A stretch of 64,000 nt of DNA, from assembly GCF_022201045.2 (NCBI RefSeq), contig NC_068560.1, positions 5,736,001 through 5,800,000 of the forward strand, given 5' to 3'. Below the pieces are notes generated by a model that saw only the letters and a program-made list of their open reading frames with translations, did not search any database and was not told the DNA's origin. This DNA is from Citrus sinensis (taxonomy: Eukaryota; Streptophyta; Magnoliopsida; Sapindales; Rutaceae). Position numbers and translations under genes: made by a program. Below are positions 25,169-37,600 of the stretch, piece by piece; the stretch's first letter is position 1, and the number at the start of each line of letters is the position of its first letter.

Positions 25169-25404
25169 TAGTTCTATCACTATCAAGAAGTTTCCATTCA
25201 GGGACTTTCTTCCTAATAGTAATAGGGTTTGACTCTTTAAAAGGATAAGAGATGTTGTTATCAGAAGAATATATCTCAAACCAATCAAAAAACAATATAT
25301 GAATTTTATGAAAATTCACAAATTCATAGTAAGTTTGTTGGATTTCTTTTTTTTTGGTTTAAAAAGTGTTTGAAAAACCAAATTTTTTTTTCTTTTTTTA
25401 AAAA
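25169..25404 (-). repeat. Second copy of the viral MP-CP linker segment
   Basis: This segment is a direct repeat of 22433-22670 with few differences, in the same orientation. It starts at a shared TAG/TTCTATC and ends in A/T runs beside the inversion junction. It shows that a second viral copy or a template switch contributed to the integrant. Confidence 0.8.
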
Positions 25405-25407
25405 AAG

Positions 25408-27327
25408 ATTAAAGTCACTTTAATCTTTTCTGATGATTTTGCAATAGACGCCATTGCCCTTTTTGATACTGGCGTCGATTTAAATTGCATTAGAGAAGAC
25501 ATCGTCCCCAAAAGATTTCATGAAAAGACAAAAGAAAGACTTTCTGCCGCTAATAATTCAAAACTGAATGTCAGTTCCAAGGTTAAAGCCTCAATCCATA
25601 ATAATGGTTTTGATTTTAAAACTTCTTTTGTCCTCACAAATGATATTCATCATGCCATCATTTTGGGAACTCCTTTTATAAATCTTATAACTCCATATAC
25701 TGTTAATTATGATAGTATATCTTTCAAAGCAAAAAGCAAGAAACTTGTTTTCCCTTTTATTGAAAAGCCTAAAACAAGAAATTTGAATATTGTTAAAACC
25801 TGTTCTGTTTATCAAAACAGAATAAATAATTTACTTAAATCAAAACAGTGTGATCTAATGTTTTTACAAAAAGATTTGAACCTACAAAGAATTGAAAGCC
25901 AATTACAAAGTGATTTCATTAAGAAAAAAATTTCTGATTTCAAAATTCTCATTGAAAAAGAAATTTGTGCTGATCTACCTTCTGTATTTTGGAACAGAAA
26001 ACAACACGTGGTAGATTTACCCTATGAAAATTCTTTTGATGAAAGACAGATCCCCACTAAAGCCCGTCCAATCCAAATGAACATGGAATTGGAACGACAT
26101 TGTAAAAATGAAATCAAGGATTTAGAGTCCAAAGGACTTATTGTAAAATCTAGATCCCCGTGGTCTTGTGCTGCTTTTTATGTGAACAAAAATTCTGAAC
26201 TTGAGAGAGGCATACCAAGACTTGTAATAAATTACAAACCTTTAAACAAAGCTTTAAAATGGATTAGGTATCTCATACCTAATAAAAAGGATTTGCTTCA
26301 AAAATTATGTTCTGCTCTTATTTTCTCAAAATTTGACATGAAATCGGGTTTTTGGCAAATCCAAATTCATCCTAATGACCGTTACAAAACTGCTTTTACT
26401 GTTCCATTTGGACAATATGAGTGGACTGTTATGCCCTTTGGTTTAAAAAATACACCCTCAGAATTTCAAAGAATTATGAATGATATTTATAACCCTTATT
26501 CTAATTTTTGCATTGTTTATATTGATGACGTGTTGATATTTTCAAATTCTATCGATCAACATTTCAAACATTTAAATACTTTTTATTTTGCCACCAGAAA
26601 GGCTAGATTGGCAATTTCCAGTTCTAAAGTTTCTTTATTTCAAACAAAAGTCAGATTCCTTGGTCATCATATTTCTAAAGGAACAATCACTCCAATTGAG
26701 AGATCTCTTTTGTTTGCTGATAAAATTCTTAACAAAACTCAATTACAAAGATTTCTTGGAAGTTTAAATTATGTTCTTGATTTCTGTCCTAACATTAATA
26801 GGATGTCTAAACCCTTGCATGATAGATTAAAGAAAAAACTTGTTCCTTGGACAGATGAACATACCAAGGTTGTAAAGCTTATAAAGAATTCTGTGAAAAG
26901 CATCCCATGTTTATATCTTGCTAATCCTACATTACCTAAAATTGTTGAAACTGATGCATCTGATTTAGGTTATGGAGGCATATTAAAGCAAAAAGAAAAT
27001 GATAAAGAACAGATAGTACAATATGTTTCTGCACATTGGAATGATTGCCAGAAAAATTATTCTACTATAAAAAAAGAAATCATTTTCATTGTTTTATGCA
27101 TTACAAAATTTCAAAGTGATTTATTAAATCAAAAATTTCTACTTAGAATTGATTGCAAAGCTGCAAAACATGTTTTGGAAAAAGATGTTCAAAATATTGC
27201 ATCAAACTAGATTTTTGCACGATGGCAAGCCATTTTAAGTGTTTTTGATTTTGATATTGAATATATTAAAGGTGATACAAATTTTATTCCTGATTTTCTA
27301 ATTCGGGAATTTCTTCAAAACAGATAA
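25408..27327 (+). pseudogene. Viral protease-reverse transcriptase-RNase H region
   Basis: The plus-strand frame is open from about 25408 to a TAG at 27208. Matching sequence then continues to a TAA at 27325-27327. In order it holds the aspartic protease (LFDTGVD, where copy 1 has Ala in place of the Val), the RT palm with FDMKSGFWQIQ and the YIDDVLIFS active site, and RNase H beginning VETDASDLGYGG. The caulimovirid RT turns pregenomic RNA into DNA. The copy lacks everything upstream of the protease, and RNase H is broken by the TAG. It joins the inverted left piece at 25404-25408. Confidence 0.85.
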
Positions 27328-28026
27328 TGCCGCCAAAGAAGAAAGACAAAGGTAAAGCTGTTCTTAAAGATTCTGAATCTAGAGCAACCTCTAAAGAACC
27401 CCAAGCTACCCCTTCTAAAGACAAATTACTTTCCTCAGCCATGCCTATTAAATCTTGGATAGAAATGGTTGAAGAACATGGTGCCCATTACAAAACCACT
27501 TCTTCTAATGACCAAGTAAAACAATGGATGAGTTCCATTACAAAGTCCCCTGAGCTTATGCTCGCCTTACAAAACCTTTCCCAAAACCAGATTTTCTCAA
27601 AAGAAGAAAAAGAAAACCCTATCTCTAAAGAAATCTCAAAACCCTCTTCTCAAAATGTGATTGTCTCTGGTGAAAGTTCTTCTTCCCAAATTATGCTTTC
27701 CCAACCATCACCTTCAAAGAAAACCTCCGATTGGTTTGATAAAACTCATTTTCAAAATATTCTTTTTTTAGAAGATGGATTTTACCATGCTGATCCTTTC
27801 CAAGCAATTTCAAAGTTTTTCCCTAAGGGCTGGTTTTTTAAACCATGAGATTTAACAAAACCCCAGTCCTACTATCAAAGCATTTTAGAAATCACTGATT
27901 CAGTTAAGTTCAAACATTTCTTTCTCAGTGAATCACATTTAGAACCAGCCTATTCCACGGCTACTATTTTAAAAATTTTGAGTCCAAACCAATGGGGTGA
28001 CCTACTCCATAATTTTAAAACTTTCT
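27327..28026 (+). pseudogene. Viral ORF2, unknown function, disrupted
   Basis: The start codon at 27327 overlaps the RNase H stop as TAATG, the coupled stop/start arrangement seen between caulimovirid ORFs. A 173-codon frame begins with a Lys-rich stretch, is Ser/Lys-rich in the middle and ends at a TGA (27846-27848). Related coding sequence seems to continue in frame to the (TA)n tract at 28027, where it is truncated. Its product has no known role that I can name. Confidence 0.6.
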
Positions 28027-28053
<27 letters not shown>

Positions 28054-28057
<4 letters not shown>

Positions 28058-28615
28058 TCAATTATTTAGTTATTTTTTATTTTATATTATTATCGGATAA
28101 GATATGGTGTTAATGTAACTACATTTTAATTTATTCATTTATTAGAAAGTAGTAATGTCACATTTTATGTTTTATTTTTTAATTAAATTTGTTTTTACGA
28201 ATTCACATATTTTTGTAGATTTACAGAAGTATATTCATATCTAATCCATCAACTGTGGATTTTTAAATTTTCAGTTCAATCTAATCCATCAATCTACAAT
28301 CAAAATTTTATGGATCATATTTTTACAGATTAAATAGGTTGAACAGATCGGATTAAATTTTGAACATCTTATACGAACATGGGTTAAGTTCTCACATATA
28401 GCGAAAACAATCGAGTTATTTCATGTTTGTCAAAAACTAATGGGGCGCCACGAAATTTAACCCTATTTTAAATTACTTGATGACGTGGCAAAATCCTCCG
28501 CTTAAGTTTTCCTCCAAATCTCAATTCAAACCTGAAGAATCAAAACAAAACAAAACAAAACAAAAACGAATTCTCTCGTCTTCTCCGTTTGCATTTCTTC
28601 ATCTTCTTCCTCTCC
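28054..28615. other. Intergenic: right flank of viral insert and promoter of the EMB8-like gene
   Basis: The 28200-28365 segment is AT-rich with GGATC/AATCC words similar to 19296-19560, possibly the other half of one old repeat split by the virus. The last 150 bp, with CT-rich and AACAAAACAAAAC sequence before the ATG at 28616, should be the 5' UTR. Confidence 0.45.
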
Positions 28616-31600
28616 ATGGATCGCGTGATTCGCACGGACGCTTCAGATTCTCCATACAATCTTCTATTTAAATCACTCTCATTGATTCCTTTATCTCACT
28701 ATTTCTTATTTATTTTTCTGATTTTTATTATATTTCTCTACAATTTCTTGGAGATTCATTTCCTTCGCGATTTGGTCACCGGGTTCAGAGGCGACCCCGT
28801 CTACTTGACCTACAGCGCCTCCTCCAAGCTCTACCAATCCCTCGCTGCCAAGTGTCATGTCCTCCACGGCAGGTCAAACTTTCAACTTTAGTATCAGGAC
28901 TTTTAACTTGTGTTGTAGTTTCTGTTTGATCCATGAAACTCCCAGGGACGTATTTGAAAAAATTTGTGAAATTTAGGGACGTCTCTACAATTAAGGGATG
29001 TGTTTGATGAATTTTGGAACTAGCAGACTATGCATATATTTTTTATGAACATTAAGGACGTCAATGAAATTAACCTTTTTTTTAAACCCCCAATGAATGG
29101 TTACTGCAGGTACCTGCCAACTCCATGGCTGTCCAGTCCTCATCTCCAGACGGCTTTCTTAACTTTTTTCGGGAGGGCACCGGATATCTCTTACAAACGG
29201 TTAGCGTTGATTTTTCATTTTTTTCCCCCGTAATTTATGTTTTAGCTTTTATTATTCATAAATTAATAGTACTTATTATAATCTTGTTTGTAGGCATAAC
29301 ATGTCTGGTTTAGGAATAATGAACTAGAGTAAAACAAGATAATGCAATGCTTAATACTCGAAGTGTGCGGGGAAAAAGGGGGAAAAAAAAGTCTCAAATG
29401 ATATATGTATTCAAATCTTCAGCCGTAGGGGGTGTAAAAGTTAGGATAGGGTATAATCTAATTTTAACACAGTTGGTTTCAGCATTTGTATGGTTAAAAA
29501 AGCACTTGAATACTGGAACAAGGCTCTCATATGTAATGCAGTAGAGGAAGAGCTTTATGGTCTACTTGAGCTCATTTCTACATGCATGAGTTAATTGCCG
29601 ACTTTTATTTTTTATTTTTTTCATTGTCTATGATAATTATTTAACAGGTTCTGATGTATTGCTTATGATCAGACACCTATTCCAGACTCCTGATGGTGGA
29701 ACAATTGCTTTGGATTGGCTAACATATTCTGATGGTTAGTATTGGTGATATATCCCCATTGTTAAGATGTACTTTCACATGAATTTGATGTCACTGCTAC
29801 CTTATTATTAACACTTCTGTCATCTGATAGATTGTTACTGTGTTGAGCTAAATTGCATTGTGGTTTTACTTAATGACAATACCTGAGATTTTTTAACTTG
29901 AGATGATACATGAACTTAGGCTTTTAGTAATTGCTAACCTTACTCTGCCAGATGATATATGGTTGATTTTAAGCTGGTTGTTCTTTTTGTTTAAATTAAA
30001 ACAAGGTTATTAACATTTTCTTTTTTCCCATGACACGTAAAGTTATTTGCTACTTTATTTTAATTTCTGAATTTTTAATTTGCAGTTATTCAAGGTTCCA
30101 CCCATGTGAATCGGGGCATTCTAAATTGTGAGAAAAATCCAATTGTGGTTGTGATTCCTGGCTTAACCAGTGATTCTGCCGCGGCTGTAAGTGCTGATCT
30201 TTAATTATTTATTTATCTTTTTTTTCTGGTCTCCCAATGTATAAATTACAAACCAACAACTTTGATACTGTTATTACCTAGTGAATTCAGATGAGATAAG
30301 CCTTTAAATATGACAATACAATAGATTAATGTTGATTCACCAAGTTCACAACATAGGATATGTTTATGTTTTTCAGGTTTTTAGTTGTGTAACTCAGGGA
30401 TGGAGACAGAAATCCAATTCTATGAATTTTATTAATAAGAGAAATTTTTTATTTTGACAGTGGACCCATTCTCCACTTATAAAACCAGAACTGCGCGTAA
30501 CAAACTTAAAATGACAGGGAAGGAAAAAAAGTATCTAAACCAGAATACTATTCCTATCTGATGAACAAAGAAAAACGAAAGTACCCTGACATTGTTAGAG
30601 ATATGAACTGACTATATCCTGAATTTTAAAATTAAGACCATTTGTTAAAATTAGTTTTATTTCTTTTGTAGATTTTGTTTTTCCATGGTTATATATTACC
30701 ATATAGATACCTGTTATTGCGACACTTCTGGGGTTCAATTCGCTAAAACCGTGCCCAAATAACTTTTCTCTTCTTTCTTGCTTTTTTCCCATATTTTCTC
30801 TTATTCCAAAAAAAAAAAAAAAAAAAAAAAACTACCATTATAAGGCCATCCTATACTAAGGTTCAAATAAAGACACTCACATATAATTTTAGTGCCTTAC
30901 TGTTCTCATCTTTTATATCTTAACTTTATACATGTGACCGTTTCGTTAAAGCTGTCAATTTATGCAATATTAATTAAATTGTATTAATGATTTCCGCTTC
31001 TTGTGCTTGTGACTGGAACCATGTTTCCAAATCCCTTCTAGATGCATTGGCTGATGTCTCTATGCTTGCTATGCTAACCAAACTACTTTTCTATCAGCCA
31101 CTCACTCCCTTTGTTTTTCCTTTAATGTCTTATGGAACTGTATTATGTAACAGTATATAAAGCATCTTGCATTCAAGATGGCAGGACATGGCTGGAATGT
31201 CGTTGTAAGCAATCATCGTGGGCTTGGTGGCATTTCACTAACTGTGAGTTCCTATGGAATGTATTCTTATCTGCTGTTGATTTCTTTTCTTCGAACTACG
31301 CTATGTGATATTGGATAGTGGGTTGGATTTATCCTTCTAGTATCATACAATTTTGCTCTTCATTTAGAACATTTATTTCCTTTCTTTTTTTAACATTTTG
31401 TTAGGGTTTATAAATGCACGTTGCTTGAGAGATAAAGAGCACAAAAGTAAAAAGAGTTATTAGAACTCTTACTATTAATGTTAATCAATTTATATTCAAA
31501 TTCATGTGATAGGGAGCAAGACAGAGAGAGATAGGTTGTGAGTAAAAGTAAAATAATGGAATGTCATGTATATTTTAGGTAAAACACAAATGCTTGTCAT

Positions 31601-34600
31601 GATATCACATGAAATCTCTTTTGTGAAACTAACAGTGTAAATTCTTGATAAATTATTGACTAACAAGTTTTCTTTGTTAACTTTGGAGAAATACATGATC
31701 AGTCTGATTGCTTCTATAATGGTGGATGGACAGAGGATCTCCGGAGAGTCATTGACTATCTACATTGTCAATATCCAGAAGTTCCTCTATATGCTGTTGG
31801 AACTAGCATCGGTGCCAATATTCTGGTATATACTTCTGGCTTTATTTATTTTTCCCGTTTAATAGCTTATGCTCAGGATATTTTAAGTTTGACGGTGTGA
31901 TGATTTAGATGATCTATTTTTATCGTTTTCTATCTCTAAATTGCTTGAAGATGATTTTTCTTGCATTTTTTAGGGTACTTGAATGTCTTTGAAACCCCTA
32001 GGCAAACCAGATGCTTTGGAAGTAGGAATACATACTACTTTTTTAACAGCTTGCCAGATTTCCAGATCTCTAATATAAGTAATGCCTCTATTAATGGTCA
32101 TGAATTATTTCTCTGTAGCTCATTTACTTTCTTTGTGACACCACTATACCTTTTTTTGATCTCGAAATTTCCATTCCCAAGAAATATCTTAATTGCCCCA
32201 AATCCTTTATCTCAATCTCCTTAGCTAAACATTGCTTTAATCGGCTCATTTCTTCTATATCATCTCCTGTCATAATTATATCATCTACATAAACGATTAA
32301 AACCGAGAGCTTGTGTTTGGTGGAGACTTTTGTAAAGAGAGTATGATCTGCCTGTCCTTGACTATAGCCCTGGCTCTTCACAAACTTTGTAAACCTTTCA
32401 AACCAAGCTCTAGGTGACTGCTTAAGACCATATAATGATCTTTTAAGTCTACATACTTTGGATCTAAACTTCTCAGTAAAACCCGGTGGAGGCTCCATGT
32501 AGACTTCCTCTTCAAGATCACCATTGAGGAAAGCATTCTTTACATCTAACTGATTTAGAGACCAGTCAAGATTTGCAGCAACTGACAAAAGAACACGAAC
32601 AATGTTTAGTTTAGCCACTGGAGAGAAAGTCTCAGAGTAATCCATTCCATAAGTTTGTGTATAGCCTTTCGCTACCAGTCGAGCCTTGTATCGTTCTAAG
32701 GACCCATCAAAGTTATATTTCATAGTGAATACCCATTTACAACCAACAGCAGCTTTTCCTTGTGGTAGATCAACTTTTTCCCAAGTAGCATTCTTGTCCA
32801 AAGCTCTCATCTCCTCAAAAATAGTCTCCCTCCATTCAGGAACCTTTAGAGCTTCCTGTACATTATTTGGAATAACCACACTAGAGACTTGTGAAATAAA
32901 GGCACGAAAGGAAGGGGTCACATTGTTATAAGAAATAAAGTTGGATAAAGGATGTTTAGTACAAGACCTAACACCTTTCCTAAGAGCAATAGGAAGATCT
33001 TTTTGATTTGAGGAATTTAACTCAAAATTACCTGGAGGATTCTTGTCAGAATTTTCATGATCCAACCTCTGGTCAGATTCTTGGTGATGCTGTAGGACAG
33101 TGTTCCTTTTTTTTTTGTTCTAGGTGCCCCTTTGAATACACAAGACCTTTATACCGTTTCGTGCACATCTCTAACATTCCAGAATTTTGGTTATGTGATA
33201 GCATTAACGAAGGTTGTCCAGAATTTTCAACAGTTAATTCATTTGGATTCCCTTTCTCATTTTCTTTAGGCAATCAAATTCAACAGTTATAACCTTTTTG
33301 ATTTAACAGTTAATTAATACAATCAAATTCAATGTTTAAGTCAGAATCATTTAAGCACATATCATTTTCACTATTGTTTTTCTCCCCCTGAAAATGAAAA
33401 TTGTGAGAGTATGATTGTCCTTCGAAGAAAGTGACATCCATAGAAACAAACATTTTTTTCAAAACTGGATCAAAGCATTTATAACCTTTTTGATTTGTAG
33501 GATAGCCTACGAAAATGCATTTATGTGCCTTTGGATCGAATTTTGTTCTTCTAGAGTCATGGTTATGAACAAAAGCAATACTGCCAAAATTTTTTAATGG
33601 AATACTTGTTATTAACCTTGAAGCTGGAAAACATTCATTGAAAAGATTTATTAGTGTTTTAAACCCCAAAGTTCTTGTAGGCATTCTATTTATAAAAAAT
33701 GTGGCTGTCAAAACAGCTTCTCCCCAAAGATACTTTGGAACTTTAGTTGTGAAGCTCAAGGCCCTAGCAACTTCAAGGAGATGCTTATTCTTCCTTTCAG
33801 CCACTCCATTTTGTTGTGGAGTATTGCTACAAGAACTTTGATGTATAATTCCTTTCTTATCAAAAAAATTCCCTAACACATGATTAAAAAACTCTTTGCC
33901 ATTATCACTCCGAAAAATCTTAATCTGAGTCTGAAATTGTGTTTGTACCATAGTATAAAATTTTTTAAACACACTTTCAGCATCAGATTTATCTTTTAGT
34001 AGAAATACCCAAGTAACTCTAGTATGATCATCAATAAATGTAATAAACCAGCGTTTTCCAGAAAAGGTTGCCACTCTAGAAGGGCCCCATACATCACTGT
34101 GAATCATAGTAAATGGTTTCGATTTTTGGTATGGTTGTGGTAGAAAAACAGCACGATGGTGTTTAGCTAATTCACAAACTTCGCATCGAAAATTGAAAGC
34201 TTTTTTATTCATGAATAATTTGGGTAATAATTGCTTCAAATATTGAAAACTTGGATGTCCTAACCGAAAATGCCATAACATAATCTCATTGTTACCGGAA
34301 ATAGAAATAGAATTGAAACAAGTCTGCTGATCTTGCCTTCCAAAGTTCGAACCATTATTAAAGAGGTAGAGGCCACCGTCTTGCCTAGCATCCCTAATCG
34401 TCTTCCCTGAGGTTAAATCTTGAAATTTACAATGAGAAGACCAAAATTAATTTGACAGTTATGATCGCGAGTTAATTTACTGACTGACAAGAGATTATAG
34501 GACAAATGAGGAACATGAAGAACATCTTTCAAATTAAGAAGAGGAGAAATAATAATTTTTCCTTTCCCTGCAACAGTTGCAAAGGAACCATCTGCTATTT

Positions 34601-37600
34601 TGACCTTTTGATTTCCTGCACAAGGTGAATAAGAAGAAAACAACTGCGAGGACCCAGTCATATGATCAGTTGCTCCAGAATCTAATATCCAGGAGGTGTT
34701 TGGATTGATACAGGTAAAGGTTGTGGTGAAAAAATTACCTGATTGGGCTAAAGAACAAGATGAACTAAAATTTCCTACGGATTGGGATTGAAACATCTTG
34801 TACAGGTGCTCCATTTGTTCCTTAGTAAAAGGAAGAGATTCTGAGGATGACTGCTGCTCTGGATTAGTGGTGCTAACCTGGAAAGCACGAGTATCTCCTG
34901 CTGGCCGAGCATCGTCACCTGATTTCTTCTTCCAATTTGCAGGTTTTCCATGGAGTTTCCAACAACTTTCGCGTGTATGCCACGGTTTCCGACAATGATC
35001 ACACCATGGCCTTTGTTTGCCTCCTCGTCTATCTCCTTGTTGCTCATTACCACGAGCTACAAGGGCTGAACCATCAAGATCAGTCTTTGGTTCCTCTACT
35101 CGCTTTAACATCACATGTCTCCGAGCTTCCTCGCGACGAACCTCTGAAAAAACTTCTCTAATAGAGGGCAGAGGTTTTCGCCCCAAAACTCGTCCTCGAA
35201 CCTCATCAAGGTCTGTATTTAGTCCTGCCAAAAATACAAACACTTTTGCTCAACTTTTTTCTTGTATCGAGCACTATCATTTGGACTCTCCCATACCTCA
35301 ACTTCAAACATATCCAATTCCTGCCACAAAATCATCATGTCATTATAATATGCAGTTAGATCTCTATCACCTTGTTGCGTCCACCGCATCCGAGTGTTTA
35401 TTTCATATAATTGAGAATGATTCTCTAGGTCAGAGTATGTCTCTCTAACAGCCTCCCAGACATCACGAGTAGTTGGCAGAAACATGAACGGCTTTCCCAA
35501 AGTAGGTTCCATGGAATTAATAAGCCAAGTGGTAACCATTGAATTTTCTGATCGCCACTGTAGGAATTTTGGGTCATCAGCAGCTGGAGGTTGAATTTCT
35601 CCATTTAAATATCCGACTTTGCCTTTGCCATCAATCACCAAACGCACAGACTGCGACCACTCTAAATAATTTTTACCATTTAACTTGTGAATGGTTATTT
35701 GTAAAGTGTTTTCACTAACAGGCACAATTGGGGATGGTTGGGAAATCCCTTCAGAGGATGTCGCAGTGCTGTTAGCGTTGGAGGAAGCCGAATTAGAGCC
35801 AACCATGGCTGCTTTGTAATTCATGGCCAAACCCTAAAGCTCTGATACCATGTAGGAAAAAAGGAAAAAATAGAGAGACAAAGCTATAGAACTTTTCCTT
35901 ATTATTCAAAACACAGTGATCGGTAGAAATAAATAGGAAAACTAGAGAGCAATTTTAGGGCTAATTTTTAGGACCATAAAATCAGAGTGTATCTACTTTC
36001 GTGATTTATGGTATTTTCCTATTTTATTCAAATAACAAGAAAATAGCTAAGAATCCCTAAATTATCGACAGTATTTCTCACTGTAGTGTCACAAATGAAT
36101 CGGAAGGAAATTATTGGGACATTCCAAATTTCCTGACCTGAGAGTTAGTTACCACGGTTGCACAATTTTCTTCGTAGGGTTGTCTTTTTTGAGTTCTTTG
36201 GTATAATAAATTTATGTCTCTGTAATGTAATTTAGTTCATATGTGTATATATGTATACTCATGACAGGGAATACTTTTCCAGGTAAAATATCTTGGAGAG
36301 AATGGGGTTAATACTCCTCTTGTTGGAGCTGCAGCTATCTGTAGTCCTTGGGATCTCTTGGTTGGTACTTTTAAATCTCTATATATTGGTTTCTATTACT
36401 TTTTTTTTTTAAAAAACAAAATGAACTAACCCTGCAAACTATTGGAATTTTCTTGTCTCTAATTGTTTAGCTTTTATTAATTCGAACATTTATTTGTTAT
36501 TGATATTTGCCAAGTTTCTTAATTTATGGCACAAACAATTCCAAGTTAAAAAGATTTGTAAATCATATTGTCCCTGCTAATTCTGTTGTTTGCAATCTCA
36601 TCTCAAGTTGCTTATGGCTTTGGCTTCTGTGCAGATTTGTGACAGGTTCATCAACCGCAGGCTTGTTCAAAAATGTTATGACAGAGTGATAGCAATTGGC
36701 CTACGAGGTTTTGCACAATTGTATGTTTCTAGACTCTATTGTTATTGATCTTGAGGAAGACGCTTATATTTTGGGTGGGGGGGGGAGGGCGGGGGGAGTT
36801 CCAACTGTGCCTACAAGGTTTTGCACAATTGTTTGTCTCTAATGTTATTGATCTTCAGTAAAATGCTTATATTGGGAGAGGAAGAAAAAAGTCGCAATTG
36901 CCTTACAGCTCTAATGTTATTTATGTTCTTCGTAGGCATCAATCTACTGTGGCTCGCCTTGCTGATTGGGAAGGCATTACAAAGGTACTTTCTTCTTCTT
37001 TAGTTTTTAAACTTCACCTGGATATAAGCATATCAGCAAACATAATCAATTTACATTCCTGTCTTCCTTTGTTTCTTGGCAGTCCCGTTCCATCCGGGAC
37101 TTTGACAACCATGCCACTCGTGTTCTCGGAAAGTTCGAGGTAATCTTGTTCACCAGATTGTGGATAGCCATTACTGACATTCAAGTACCCTAAAAGTGTT
37201 TGATGATCTTTATCTTCATGCATGAACTAATTTTAAGATTATATTGTTTCCCAGACTGTGGATGCCTATTACAGACATTCAAGTAGTGCTAACTTTGTGA
37301 GAAATGTATCGGTTCCTCTCCTTTGCATCAGTACCCTAGACGATCCAGTATGTACCAGAGAAGCCATTCCATGGGATGAATGCAGGTAGACTCTGGTATC
37401 ATAATTGAGCAATTGCCTTGTTCATTTAAAAAAGGGGGAAAAAAATAGGTTGTCTTTCTATTCTTGCACTCGAAGTCACAGAAGGCTTTATTGACCAGAG
37501 AGCAGTATCATGTAGATGCAAATCTTGTTATAGTATCCCAAAAATTCCTAATAAATTAAACAAATGGTGCTTGTTCATATATTAAACATAATTTTCTCTA

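Larger units (their letters stand above)
19839..28053. mobile_element. Endogenous caulimovirid (florendovirus-like) integrant, rearranged and defective
   Basis: About 8.2 kb of pararetroviral sequence lies between (TA)n tracts at 19839-19856 and 28027-28053. Two pieces meet near 25405. The left piece reads on the minus strand: promoter/leader, movement protein, coat protein, then the start of the protease. The right piece reads on the plus strand: protease, reverse transcriptase, RNase H, ORF2. The order MP-CP-PR-RT-RH followed by a small overlapping ORF2 fits florendoviruses; petuviruses are similar but lack that ORF2. There is no LTR or integrase. The copy has stops, truncations and an inversion, so no complete polyprotein frame remains. 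Confidence 0.85.
32125..36093 (-). mobile_element. Ty1/copia retrotransposon, 3'-truncated, antisense in EMB8-like intron 6
   Basis: Read on the minus strand it has a 5' LTR (36093-35851), a tRNA-iMet primer site, gag with a zinc knuckle, protease, integrase and reverse transcriptase, the classic copia order. It stops abruptly in RT near 32125: most of the RNase H domain, polypurine tract and 3' LTR are missing. Frames are broken between gag, integrase and RT. The host gene's splice sites on either side remain good, so the element probably sits silently in the intron. Confidence 0.88.

Noticed and set aside
31961..32224. Possible continuation of the copia element beyond RT
   Set aside because: Expected RNase H or LTR sequence was not recognisable left of about 32125; treated as host intron or unrelated debris.
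35017..35448. Plus-strand 143-codon ORF
   Set aside because: Antisense of copia gag.
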